Part shown: positions 1-6,208 of the stretch, piece by piece
Layout: each line of letters starts with the position of its first letter
Position numbering within the stretch: position 1 is the stretch's first letter
Assembly (NCBI GenBank): GCA_903827075.1
Contig: CAIKGX010000029.1
Coordinates: 1 to 17,869 of the forward strand
Reading direction: 5' to 3'
Length of the DNA: 17,869 bases
From: an uncultured beta proteobacterium
Lineage (GTDB): Bacteria > Pseudomonadota > Gammaproteobacteria > Burkholderiales > Burkholderiaceae
Translations under genes and position numbers: made by a program
Notes under the pieces: generated by a model
What the model was told of the DNA's origin: nothing
Database searches by the model: none
What the model saw: the letters and a program-made list of their open reading frames with translations, nothing else

Positions 1-1188
1 ACTTGTGATTGGTGGAGCCGATGGTGCATTTGGTGCAGGGGGTGCTTTAGCTCCCGTTGCTTTTACTGAATCACCACCTTGACCTGGACGAAAGGCCAGC
101 ATACGCAAAAGTGTCATGGCAAAACCTGTTTGCTCATCTGGCGCAAGCGATAGGTCGGGACGGCTAGTGATGCTAATTTGGTAGAAGAGTTGCGCTTCTT
201 CTTTAGTAAGTAAGCCAGCCAGACGATGAATCTCTCCTGCCTCTGGCCAGTCTTCTAAAACAGATTCTGGAACAATTTGGGCTGCAGCAATCTTCTGAAT
301 AAGGCTAGATAAATCTGCCAAAGCTAATGAGAAAGACATACTGCGCTCACCCATCTCATTACTAATCGCTAATAGTGTTGCACCATCTTTGACAATGAGG
401 GAATCTAAAATGCGAATGAGGTAAGCATCATCGAGCGTACCAAGCATGCCACGCACCGCGTCTTCAGAAATTTTGCCCGCAGCATAAGCAATAGCTTGGT
501 CGGTCAGTGATAAGGCGTCGCGCATCGAACCTTGAGCGGCTTTGGCTAATACGCGTAATGCATTGGTCTCGTAATCGACTTTTTCAGCGGCGAGCACTTT
601 TTCTAAGTGCTCAACAATCAGTGGTACTGGCATTTGCTTGAGATTGAACTGCAAGCAACGCGACAAGATAGTCACGGGGATCTTTTGGGGATCAGTAGTC
701 GCCAGAATAAACTTCACGTGCTCTGGGGGTTCTTCTAGCGTTTTGAGCATGGCATTAAAGGCATGATTGGTGAGCATGTGCACCTCGTCAATCATGTAAA
801 CCTTATAACGGGCATTACTGGGTGCGTAAGCAGCTTTCTCTAATAGAGCCGCAATATCATCGACCCCACGATTACTCGCCGCATCCATCTCAATATAGTC
901 AACAAAGCGCCCAGCATCGATTTCTAGGCAAGCAGGGCATTTACCGCAAGGCTCTGAGGTCATGCGACCTTTACCGTCCTCACCAGTGCAATTGAGGGCT
1001 TTGGCCATAATTCGGGCAATCGTGGTCTTTCCTACCCCACGAGTACCCGTAAAGAGCCAGGCGTGGTGTAGCCGGCCTTGATCCAAAGCATGGGTTAAAG
1101 CCTTAACCACGTGGTCTTGGCCAACTAATTGGGAGAAAGTTTTAGGGCGCCACGAACGGGCTAAAGCCAATGCTGTCATGTCATCCAT
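1..1188 (-). CDS. dnaX: DNA polymerase III subunit gamma/tau, 5' part (partial)
   Basis: This is the clamp-loader ATPase of the replicative polymerase. It loads the beta sliding clamp and, as tau, links core polymerases. Translation gives an AAA+ domain with Walker A GTRGVGKT at residues 48-55, four zinc-binding cysteines (CTGED..., CGKCPAC), Walker B YMIDEVHML, sensor-1 ATTD and the LSRC arginine-finger motif. After the AAA+ and collar region, the reading enters an Ala/Pro-rich linker (about residue 385) and runs off the window, so the tau C-terminus and any programmed frameshift site are not visible. The start chosen is ATG 1188 (MDDMTALALARSW). ATG 1179 (MTALALARSW) is an equally good family start, and neither has a strong Shine-Dalgarno. 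The gene is head-to-head with the SRP RNA gene only 22 bp away, so its promoter must lie in or beyond that RNA gene. Identification is certain; the exact start is not. Confidence 0.97.
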   Translation of the reverse strand, partial: MDDMTALALARSWRPKTFSQLVGQDHVVKALTHALDQGRLHHAWLFTGTRGVGKTTIARIMAKALNCTGEDGKGRMTSEPCGKCPACLEIDAGRFVDYIEMDAASNRGVDDIAALLEKAAYAPSNARYKVYMIDEVHMLTNHAFNAMLKTLEEPPEHVKFILATTDPQKIPVTILSRCLQFNLKQMPVPLIVEHLEKVLAAEKVDYETNALRVLAKAAQGSMRDALSLTDQAIAYAAGKISEDAVRGMLGTLDDAYLIRILDSLIVKDGATLLAISNEMGERSMSFSLALADLSSLIQKIAAAQIVPESVLEDWPEAGEIHRLAGLLTKEEAQLFYQISITSRPDLSLAPDEQTGFAMTLLRMLAFRPGQGGDSVKATGAKAPPAPNAPSAPPITS

Positions 1189-1198
1189 TCTAACAAGC

Positions 1199-1204
1199 TA
1201 AAAT
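1199..1204 (+). promoter_or_regulatory. Candidate -10 element of ffs
   Basis: TAAAAT lies 6 bases before the inferred first base of the SRP RNA helix, which is correct -10 spacing. No good -35 is found at 16-18 bp; the nearest match, CTGTCA at 1173-1178, is 20 bp away and inside the dnaX start region. The element therefore sits between the two divergent starts. Confidence 0.35.
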
Positions 1205-1210
1205 GGAATT

Positions 1211-1307
1211 GGATGGGCCTCCTCGCATGGTGGTTTGGACAACCTGGTCAGGTCGGGAACGAAGCAGCCAAACCCAACACTGTCAGTGCCGGGGGTCAGG
1301 CTCATCC
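1211..1307 (+). ncRNA. ffs: 4.5S SRP RNA (small bacterial signal recognition particle RNA)
   Basis: This is the RNA scaffold of the signal recognition particle, which binds Ffh and targets nascent membrane proteins to FtsY/SecYEG. The conserved Ffh-binding domain is visible: CTGGTCAGGTC at 1244-1254, the GGAA tetraloop closed by TCG/CGA, then GAAGCAGCCA, followed 3' by the CAGTGCCGGGGGTCAGG side of the asymmetric and symmetric internal loops. The ends come from a 10-bp closing helix, GGATGGGCCT (1211-1220) with AGGCTCATCC (1298-1307), with a single G-T wobble. Length is about 97 nt, in the usual range for the small proteobacterial form. No clear U-tract terminator follows; the 3' side is CCCTGCTTTCTTGG. 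A dnaX neighbour is a familiar arrangement in proteobacteria. Confidence 0.95.
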
Positions 1308-1324
1308 ACCCTGCTTTCTTGGAG

Positions 1325-1777
1325 TCACACTAAGAAATCAGCCCCATTTACAGTAATCCATTTATTTACACGGCTCAATAGAGCCTGGGCTTGTTTGATA
1401 GCCTCATCCAACATGGCATTGCTCACGATATCCCCCGAATAATCAATCACGTTGCGCTGTTTACGCAGTTGATCTAAGGTAATCAGAGTGGATGTGTCGA
1501 CGCCCATGGTGTGCACCAAACTTTGAATGATAGTTTGATGGTGGCCTGGCTTACTGGTGAGTACTCGGTAGCCGTGTGCTTGTAGCGCTGCACTTGATGC
1601 TTGAGTAATGGATTTATATGCCAAATCAAAACGCCCTTCATTACTGAGCTCCTTGACTTGCGCATCTTTCAAACTAGCTTGGGAAGCCTCTAACAAACGT
1701 TGAATGCTGAGCTTGTTACGCTCTATAGAATCAAGCGTTACCCCGATGAGATTTTTTAACAAGATGTGTGTCTCCAT
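1325..1777 (-). CDS. HEPN-type protein, putative partner of the adjacent nucleotidyltransferase
   Basis: A 150-residue, all-helical, soluble protein. The region around residues 46-71 (SNEGRFDLAYKS...AALQAHGYR) and PGHH at 77-80 fit HEPN domains, which are often ribonucleases or the toxin half of HEPN/MNT modules. The usual RX4-6H catalytic motif is not seen. In its place is RKQRNVIDY (residues 105-113), the RN..(D)Y variant known from other HEPN branches, so RNase activity is uncertain. The start is ambiguous: a TTG (1804) and ATGs at 1798, 1792 and 1777 are in frame, none with a clear Shine-Dalgarno. ATG 1777 (METHILL) is chosen and overlaps the upstream gene by 47 nt, suggesting translational coupling. 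The gene ends 17 bp from the end of convergent ffs. Family assignment is by pattern and context only. Confidence 0.72.
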   Translation of the reverse strand: METHILLKNLIGVTLDSIERNKLSIQRLLEASQASLKDAQVKELSNEGRFDLAYKSITQASSAALQAHGYRVLTSKPGHHQTIIQSLVHTMGVDTSTLITLDQLRKQRNVIDYSGDIVSNAMLDEAIKQAQALLSRVNKWITVNGADFLV

Positions 1778-2360
1778 TGATAAGCAGATCATGCTCATTG
1801 CCAATGATGTATAGCTTTGGTTTGCTTAATACATCACGGATGAAGGCTCCATTATCTTGTACGAGCTTTGTCCAATCCTTACTAGTAAAGACCTTGGGGT
1901 TAATCTCTCTTCTGAGTATTTCTTGATATGGGTGAAGAGTTGCAACTATCTCACTAAATTCAAGGTCACCAATAATCATAATGTCGACATCACTACCAAC
2001 AGTCGATTGACCCCCTGCAGTAGATCCAAATACAAATGCACATTGAATCTGATTCTCATGAGGCAGCAACCCCTGTAGAAGAACATCAACTAGGCCACTG
2101 GTTTTTCTCAAAATACTCGCTAACTCTTCGAAGATTGGGCATGAGCGATTCGCTTGGTAATGGGTTTGGTTGCCGATCTTTTTTACCGTTACCAGTTCCG
2201 CTTGCTCAAGCTTCATCATTTCTCGTTGCAATGTTCCTGGCGCAGTTCCTGTTAAGCGTGCGATTTGACGCAAGTAATAAGCCTGATCGGGATGCAATAA
2301 AAGTAGACCCAATACGCGACTGCGGTATTGACTAAAGAGGATTGATGAAAGCGTAGACAT
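1731..2360 (-). CDS. Winged-helix / MNT-type nucleotidyltransferase domain protein
   Basis: A 209-residue two-domain protein. Residues 1-72 form a winged helix-turn-helix (LLLLHPDQAYYLRQIARLTG, then APGTLQREMMKLEQAELV, then the wing VTVKKIGNQTHYQAN). Residues 105-160 form a minimal nucleotidyltransferase core with an exact GSX10DXD signature (G112-S113 ... D124-V-D126). A REINP segment near 151-155 may supply a third carboxylate. In HEPN/MNT modules such enzymes are antitoxins that modify the partner by nucleotide transfer; the fused DNA-binding domain suggests it also represses its own operon. ATG 2360 is the only in-frame start after an upstream stop. It has no good RBS: the AAGG upstream is better placed for an out-of-frame ATG at 2367. 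An operator-like repeat cluster lies 32-62 bp upstream, and the downstream HEPN gene overlaps the 3' end. Confidence 0.85.
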   Translation of the reverse strand: MSTLSSILFSQYRSRVLGLLLLHPDQAYYLRQIARLTGTAPGTLQREMMKLEQAELVTVKKIGNQTHYQANRSCPIFEELASILRKTSGLVDVLLQGLLPHENQIQCAFVFGSTAGGQSTVGSDVDIMIIGDLEFSEIVATLHPYQEILRREINPKVFTSKDWTKLVQDNGAFIRDVLSKPKLYIIGNEHDLLINGDTHLVKKSHRGNA

Positions 2361-2391
2361 GGGCCATATATTGCCTTAATGTCGCTTTATT

Positions 2392-2422
2392 AGCAACATT
2401 TGTTGCTTATTTAGCAACAAAT
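2392..2422 (-). promoter_or_regulatory. Operator-like cluster of three AGCAACA half-sites
   Basis: AGCAACA occurs at 2392-2398, inverted as TGTTGCT at 2401-2407, and again at 2413-2419. The first two form a palindrome with a 2-bp centre. The second and third form one with perfect 10-bp arms (2398-2407 and 2413-2422) and a 5-bp spacer. The cluster lies just upstream of the winged-helix nucleotidyltransferase gene and overlaps TTG- and TAATAA-like promoter sequence on the minus strand. It is best read as a binding site for that winged helix, giving autoregulation (inference). Confidence 0.6.
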
Positions 2423-2447
2423 TAAGATAGCGCAGTATTTGACCCTG

Positions 2448-2579
2448 TTACAGGATCTTGAAGACCTTGAAGAATCCCCAAATGATCCAAATAATCATCA
2501 AAACGAGAGCATTCCGGGAACCCATCGCCAATCTAAATAAGCGCATTCGCTTGTGGATACACTCAATAGTCACTTGCAA
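2448..2579 (-). CDS. Predicted 43-residue small membrane protein
   Basis: This reading frame is too short for routine gene calling. A full Shine-Dalgarno AAGGAGG (2587-2593) sits 7 nt before a TTG start at 2579; a GTG at 2573 would be 13 nt away. The product is 43 residues: a basic, amphipathic N-terminal half (HKRMRLFRLAMGSR, residues 9-22), one hydrophobic helix rich in Ile and Trp (ALVLMIIWIIWGFF, residues 24-37), and a short basic end (KVFKIL). It is predicted to be a single-pass inner-membrane peptide. It is oriented toward the operator and the nucleotidyltransferase gene and divergent from exoX. No family is recognised and no convincing promoter was found. The RBS and the membrane-helix pattern are the evidence; conservation is untested. 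Confidence 0.5.
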   Translation of the reverse strand: MQVTIECIHKRMRLFRLAMGSRNALVLMIIWIIWGFFKVFKIL

Positions 2580-2718
2580 GCTAAGCCCTCCTTTTGGGTG
2601 AAAAGTTCAGCGTAGAGGTTAACAGGTATATGGGCTAGAGGGCATTAGATGATTTAGATGTAAGTGTGGGTGTATTCAAGGCACAATCAATCCTCTTCCA
2701 AAAATATCTAAAGCTCTT

Positions 2719-3375
2719 ATGCCCCAAGCCATTATTTTCGATGTTGAAGCAACCGATAAAAATGATGCCGTCATCATTGAAGCCGCTTATTTAGAAGTCA
2801 CCTCTATTAATCCACTGACAGTGGCTAACCCTTGGGTGCAGCGTTATAACCCTGGTAAGCCAATTAGCTTGGGCGCTTTAGCTACTCATCACATCATGGA
2901 TGAAGAGTTGGTTCATTGCCCAGCAAGTAGCTCGTTTAGATTACCTGCGGGCACTAAGTACATTATTGGTCACAGTATTGATTTCGATTGGGAAGCGATT
3001 GGCAGCCCTGAGGTCAAACGTATTTGTACTCTGGCACTTTCTCGAAGTCTATGGCCTGAACTCGATAGCCATACTCAAAGCGCTCTTCTCTATTTCTTTG
3101 AAAGAGCCACAGCCAGAGAGCAACTACGTGATGCCCATAGCGCATTAGCGGATGTATGGATCTGTTCTAAGGTTCTGGGCCAGATTATTGAAAAACTCCG
3201 CCCTAGCTCTTTAGATACCTTATGGGAAATGTCAGAGAAAGCACGCGTGCCGACCATCATGCCTTTTGGCAAACACAAAGGTGAACTCATTAGCCAAATA
3301 CCAGCTGACTACAAACGCTGGGCGCTGACCTTAGATAACATTACAGGCTATCTGCGCAAAGCTTTAGAGGCTTAA
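2719..3375 (+). CDS. exoX: Exodeoxyribonuclease X (DEDDh 3'-5' exonuclease)
   Basis: A 218-residue nuclease close to E. coli ExoX (220 residues), which degrades single- and double-stranded DNA 3'-5' and helps mismatch repair and UV tolerance. Motif Exo I is FDVEAT (D8, E10), Exo II is GHSIDFD (D90), and Exo III is HSALAD (H140-x4-D145), completing DEDDh. The C-terminus carries the small FGKHKG domain (about residues 183-205; ExoX has FGKYRGK), the DUF3820-type tail found on this family. The ATG start has no clear RBS; the leader is CTAAAGCTCTT. It is the only protein gene on the plus strand here, and it converges on the umuDC operon across a strong hairpin at 3390-3421. Confidence 0.9.
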   Translation: MPQAIIFDVEATDKNDAVIIEAAYLEVTSINPLTVANPWVQRYNPGKPISLGALATHHIMDEELVHCPASSSFRLPAGTKYIIGHSIDFDWEAIGSPEVKRICTLALSRSLWPELDSHTQSALLYFFERATAREQLRDAHSALADVWICSKVLGQIIEKLRPSSLDTLWEMSEKARVPTIMPFGKHKGELISQIPADYKRWALTLDNITGYLRKALEA

Positions 3376-3389
3376 TACTGCCTTTACGA

Positions 3390-3421
3390 GGGAATAAGGA
3401 ATCCGTGATTTCCTTATTCCC
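3390..3421. terminator. 12-bp stem-loop between convergent exoX and the umuDC operon
   Basis: GGGAATAAGGAA (3390-3401) and TTCCTTATTCCC (3410-3421) form a perfect 12-bp stem with an 8-nt loop, 15 bp after the exoX stop. No T-tract follows directly on either strand (the T-run at 3438-3443 is 16 bp further), so it is not a canonical intrinsic terminator. It may act in both directions or protect RNA 3' ends. Confidence 0.5.
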
Positions 3422-3465
3422 CTGCTAGGTCTGCTGCTTTTTTCTACCGCTTCGCTTTGTACTGC

Positions 3466-3597
3466 TTACCGATACTTGCGATTGAAATTCTGTTTATTCA
3501 TGCGCTCATGACGCTTGGTACTTTTCAATACGGCGCAGTAAGACAAAATCATGATCACTGCGAGTGAGATGCCGTTAAAGTTATTTAATAGTTCCAT
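3466..3597 (-). CDS. Small membrane protein (43 residues) at the end of the umuDC operon
   Basis: ATG 3597 is preceded at 7 nt by AGGAG (3605-3609), an excellent RBS. The product is 43 residues: a short N-terminus (MELLNNFNG), one hydrophobic helix (ISLAVIMILSYCAVL, residues 10-24), then a strongly basic tail (KSTKRHERMNKQNFNRKYR). This is the profile of a single-pass inner-membrane peptide with the positive tail in the cytoplasm. It begins 39 nt after the umuC stop with no terminator between, so it is probably co-transcribed with umuDC and under LexA control; an internal promoter in umuC cannot be excluded. No family is recognised. Small SOS-induced membrane peptides such as TisB exist, but no sequence relation is visible. 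Confidence 0.75.
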   Translation of the reverse strand: MELLNNFNGISLAVIMILSYCAVLKSTKRHERMNKQNFNRKYR

Positions 3598-3636
3598 TTG
3601 TTTTCTCCTGATGTATTTTTTTGCTTCATTGACTAC

Positions 3637-4920
3637 TTATTGCGCTACTGGTAATTCATCCCACCGCGTGGTGTAGTTTGGTGACTTATTGCCTGATCTC
3701 ATTTGCCAGTCTTGCTTAGTTCCTGATGCTGCTGATCTGATAACGGCATTCCCAAAACGGCTGTTGATGGAGTCCATGGCTTTCATGAGGCCGGCCGATT
3801 TACCTTTAACTTCCATGTCATCAAATAAGGATTGCTGGACTGTGGGCTTATCTGCCAAGAGGTTAAACATCACTCCCGCTTTCTTGTACTTAAAGCCTGC
3901 TTGGTAGATTTGTTTTAAACCCTTGAGTGCTGCCCTAGTGAGCATTAAGGTGTTATCACTGGGGTCTGCCAGTGCGATAGTGATGCTTTGGTGATGCTGT
4001 GGCTCGTGTGGTTTAAATGGATTAGTCTGAATAAAGATGGTGAGCGCGCCCGTTACCGATTTTTGTGCCCTCAGTTTTTCTGCCCCTCTAGCAGCATGCG
4101 TTGCTACTGATTCGGCTAACTCTTCCATTAATGTAACGGGCTTGCCAAAACTGCGGGAAGAAACGATTTGTTGTTTAGCTGGTGCCACTTCTTCTAGCTG
4201 CAAACAAGACACACCACGCAACTCATAGCAAATGCGCTCCATTACTATGCCAAACTGCTGTCGCATAGTTTGGGGTGGGCTTTGCAAGAGATCAAAGACT
4301 GTATGAATGTGGAGCTCTTTGAGTTTTTTAGCGGTCTGCTTACCAACACCCCATACCTCCCCCGCCGCCGTCTCTGTCATCCACTGATACAGGTCTTCTT
4401 TAGGCATGGAGTCCACATCACACACGCCGGCAAAGATTTTGTGTTTCTTTGCCAAATGATTGGCTAACTTGGCAAGCGTCTTGCTCGCACCAATACCCAC
4501 ACAAACAGGTAAGCCAGTGGCGTCTTTGACTTCTTGCTTCATGATGTGACCCAAGCTTGCGGGATCGGCATACTGCTGAAGCACAGTCTCAATGGCTAAA
4601 AAACTCTCATCAATACTGTAGACCTCTAAGCTTGGTGTGAACTTTTTCAACACCTCCACTACCCGACTACTCATATCGCCATACAGCGTGTAGTTAGATG
4701 AATAAGCGGCAATGCCATGCTTCTTGGCTAGCTCTTGCATCTGAAACCATGGGGTACCCATTTTTACACCCAGGGCCTTGACTTGCGCACAACGCGCTAC
4801 TGCGCAGCCATCGTTATTTGAGAGCACTACCATGGGCACGTTTTCCATCTTGGGGGCAAAGACACGCTCACACGATACGTAAAAGTTATTCACATCGACG
4901 AGGGCAAAGATCTTTGTCAT
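3637..4920 (-). CDS. umuC: DNA polymerase V catalytic subunit UmuC (Y-family)
   Basis: A 427-residue translesion polymerase, near the 422 of E. coli UmuC. It copies damaged templates with UmuD' and RecA. Catalytic acids are D9 (FALVDVNNFYVSCERVF) and D104-E105 (YSIDESF). The steric-gate region FYVSCE, the SNNDGC motif (34-39), LYGDMSSRV, and the helix-hairpin-helix GVGKQTAKKL (about 192-201) are all present. The little-finger region follows (SSRSFGKPV), and the C-terminal UmuC tail includes QQSLFDD, a beta-clamp-binding-like motif near residue 363. Its ATGA start overlaps the umuD stop by 4 nt, so translation is coupled. It belongs to the LexA-regulated operon with its promoter at 5422-5451. 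No odd residues or breaks. Confidence 0.97.
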   Translation of the reverse strand: MTKIFALVDVNNFYVSCERVFAPKMENVPMVVLSNNDGCAVARCAQVKALGVKMGTPWFQMQELAKKHGIAAYSSNYTLYGDMSSRVVEVLKKFTPSLEVYSIDESFLAIETVLQQYADPASLGHIMKQEVKDATGLPVCVGIGASKTLAKLANHLAKKHKIFAGVCDVDSMPKEDLYQWMTETAAGEVWGVGKQTAKKLKELHIHTVFDLLQSPPQTMRQQFGIVMERICYELRGVSCLQLEEVAPAKQQIVSSRSFGKPVTLMEELAESVATHAARGAEKLRAQKSVTGALTIFIQTNPFKPHEPQHHQSITIALADPSDNTLMLTRAALKGLKQIYQAGFKYKKAGVMFNLLADKPTVQQSLFDDMEVKGKSAGLMKAMDSINSRFGNAVIRSAASGTKQDWQMRSGNKSPNYTTRWDELPVAQ

Positions 4921-5414
4921 ACGGCTTTACCGTTTCTGCCACTCGAGTGGCTGTACTTGCGCACTACACCAACCACTACACCCCAGATCTGGAGCTCACT
5001 GCCCTCATTAAAGGTAATCGGTTCAAAACTGGGGTTCTCGGGTTGAAGTTCAATACGGCCGCGTAACTGATACAGGCGTTTAATGGTGTACTCGCCATCG
5101 ACTACCGCCACAACGATGTCTTTATGTTTGGGCTTTAAGGCTTTATCAACCACCACCTTGTCTGCATCACAAATACCTGCGCCCATCATGGAATCACCTT
5201 TAACGGTGAACATGAAGGTAGCCGGCTTGTTTTGGACTAAATAGTGGTTTAAATCGAGGCCTTCTTCCGCATAATCAGCCGCTGGACTCGGAAATCCTGC
5301 TGAAATTCGATGGCTCAGGAGCGTGAACTCAAAGGCGCCATACGCGACCAAGCCTTGTGGGGCTTGGCTGAGGGTGCCAACTAGAGCGGTATTGGGAAGT
5401 GCTAGAAGTGCCAT
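4917..5414 (-). CDS. umuD: DNA polymerase V accessory subunit UmuD (S24 autoprotease)
   Basis: A 165-residue LexA/UmuD-type protein. RecA filaments trigger self-cleavage to UmuD', which activates UmuC. The cleavage site is SA-GFPSPA (A39-G40; E. coli has Cys-Gly). The Ser/Lys dyad is S75 (KGDSM) and K112 (YTIKRL), 37 residues apart, the same distance as S60/K97 in E. coli. The N-terminal arm is about 15 residues longer than in E. coli, and no better internal start is seen. ATG 5414 has AGGA (5418-5421) only 3 nt away. A consensus SOS box lies 12 bp upstream. It is the first gene of the umuDC operon. Confidence 0.95.
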   Translation of the reverse strand: MALLALPNTALVGTLSQAPQGLVAYGAFEFTLLSHRISAGFPSPAADYAEEGLDLNHYLVQNKPATFMFTVKGDSMMGAGICDADKVVVDKALKPKHKDIVVAVVDGEYTIKRLYQLRGRIELQPENPSFEPITFNEGSELQIWGVVVGVVRKYSHSSGRNGKAV

Positions 5415-5421
5415 AAGTCCT

Positions 5422-5451
5422 AATATACTGTATATCCATACAGTATATCAA
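5422..5451 (-). promoter_or_regulatory. umuDC promoter with LexA (SOS) box
   Basis: TACTGTATATCCATACAGTA at 5426-5445 matches the Gram-negative LexA box (CTG-N10-CAG in a TA-rich context), with symmetric arms extending to 5423-5448. Its CTG...CAG core lies in the 18-bp spacer between TTGATA (-35, minus strand, 5446-5451) and TATATT (-10, 5422-5427), so LexA would block RNA polymerase directly. The implied start point is at or within 2 nt of the umuD ATG. Confidence 0.92.
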
Positions 5452-5468
5452 TACCCAGCACTCATTTT

Positions 5469-5497
5469 TTTAGAGACCCCGCTAAGGAGCCTCTAAA
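5469..5497 (-). terminator. Stem-loop after the phasin gene
   Basis: On the minus strand, TTTAGAGGCTCC pairs with GGGGTCTCTAAA (12 bp including two G-U) around a 5-nt loop, 12 bp after the phasin stop and before the umuDC promoter. The run that follows is A-rich, not U-rich, on this strand, so intrinsic termination is doubtful even though position favours a transcript end. Confidence 0.4.
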
Positions 5498-5508
5498 GAT
5501 GTCGCTTT

Positions 5509-6081
5509 TTAGCTCTTTTTAGCTGCTTTCTTGGCGGGAGCGCTGCCCTGAGAAAGATTGCTGACGTTTTGTACGCTCTGCTCAAAATTACTAAAGGAAT
5601 CTGCCATAGCAGCACGCATCAGTTCAAAATTTTGCAATGCCATGCCAAATGGATCCTTAAAGGCTGAGGCGTACGCTTCTACACCCATGGGGGCATTCCT
5701 AGGGGTATTTTGGGTGGCATCGTTCACAAAATGAATGAGGTCTTCCTTGGCCTCTTCCATCAAGGCCTGGGCAATCTTCGCGAGCTCTTGATTGCCACTA
5801 CCTAAAGCCTTCAGTACCGCAGTTTGGTATTGCATCACTTCCTTGGCTGCATCTTGCAGTACTTGTGCATGCACCATGTCAAAAGCAGATTTAGGGTCTG
5901 ATGTCTTCAGTAACTCTGAAACCTTTTGCTGAAATAAGGCCGCCATTTTTTGTGCAGCCTCTTGATTTATTTTTGCAATTTCTTCTGCTTTGCTTGCCGC
6001 CACCACCCCCATTGCTTTGGATGCCTCTAATGCCCTGCTCTGTTGAGCAACCACATTTAAATCAAATGGATTCTTATTCAT
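5509..6081 (-). CDS. Phasin family protein (PhaP-like)
   Basis: A 190-residue helical, Ala/Gln/Lys-rich protein. Phasins coat polyhydroxyalkanoate granules and limit granule size. The N-terminus NPFDLNVVAQQSRALEASK and the long amphipathic helices without membrane segments fit the betaproteobacterial phasin_2 family. The C-terminus ends in a short Lys/Ala tail (PAKKAAKKS), as often seen in beta phasins with DNA- or nucleoid-binding tails. GAGAGGAAG upstream of ATG 6081 is a strong RBS. No PHA synthase or depolymerase is in the window, so the granule role rests on family resemblance. It is 127 nt downstream of the acyltransferase and may have its own promoter, though none was clearly recognised. 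Confidence 0.85.
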   Translation of the reverse strand: MNKNPFDLNVVAQQSRALEASKAMGVVAASKAEEIAKINQEAAQKMAALFQQKVSELLKTSDPKSAFDMVHAQVLQDAAKEVMQYQTAVLKALGSGNQELAKIAQALMEEAKEDLIHFVNDATQNTPRNAPMGVEAYASAFKDPFGMALQNFELMRAAMADSFSNFEQSVQNVSNLSQGSAPAKKAAKKS

Positions 6082-6208
6082 AAAGCTTCCTCTCTATAGA
6101 AGTAAAGCGATCGGGGTGATTGGGGCAAGCAAGATGCTGCTCCTCCCTCAATCTACTCCCAATTTTTAGGTCTTTTTATAGAGAAATACCATTAGAGAAT
6201 GAGATCCT

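Noticed and set aside
1203..1442. Open frame on the plus strand through the SRP RNA region
   Set aside because: Its first half is the structured 4.5S RNA and its second half is antisense to the HEPN gene; no RBS and no protein-like composition.
2900..3290. Open frames overlapping exoX in other frames
   Set aside because: They are shadows of exoX, which has the complete DEDDh motif set; none has an RBS.
1325..3375. Reading the nucleotidyltransferase/HEPN pair plus exoX as one defence operon
   Set aside because: exoX is on the opposite strand and is a widespread housekeeping repair nuclease; nothing links it to the pair beyond adjacency.
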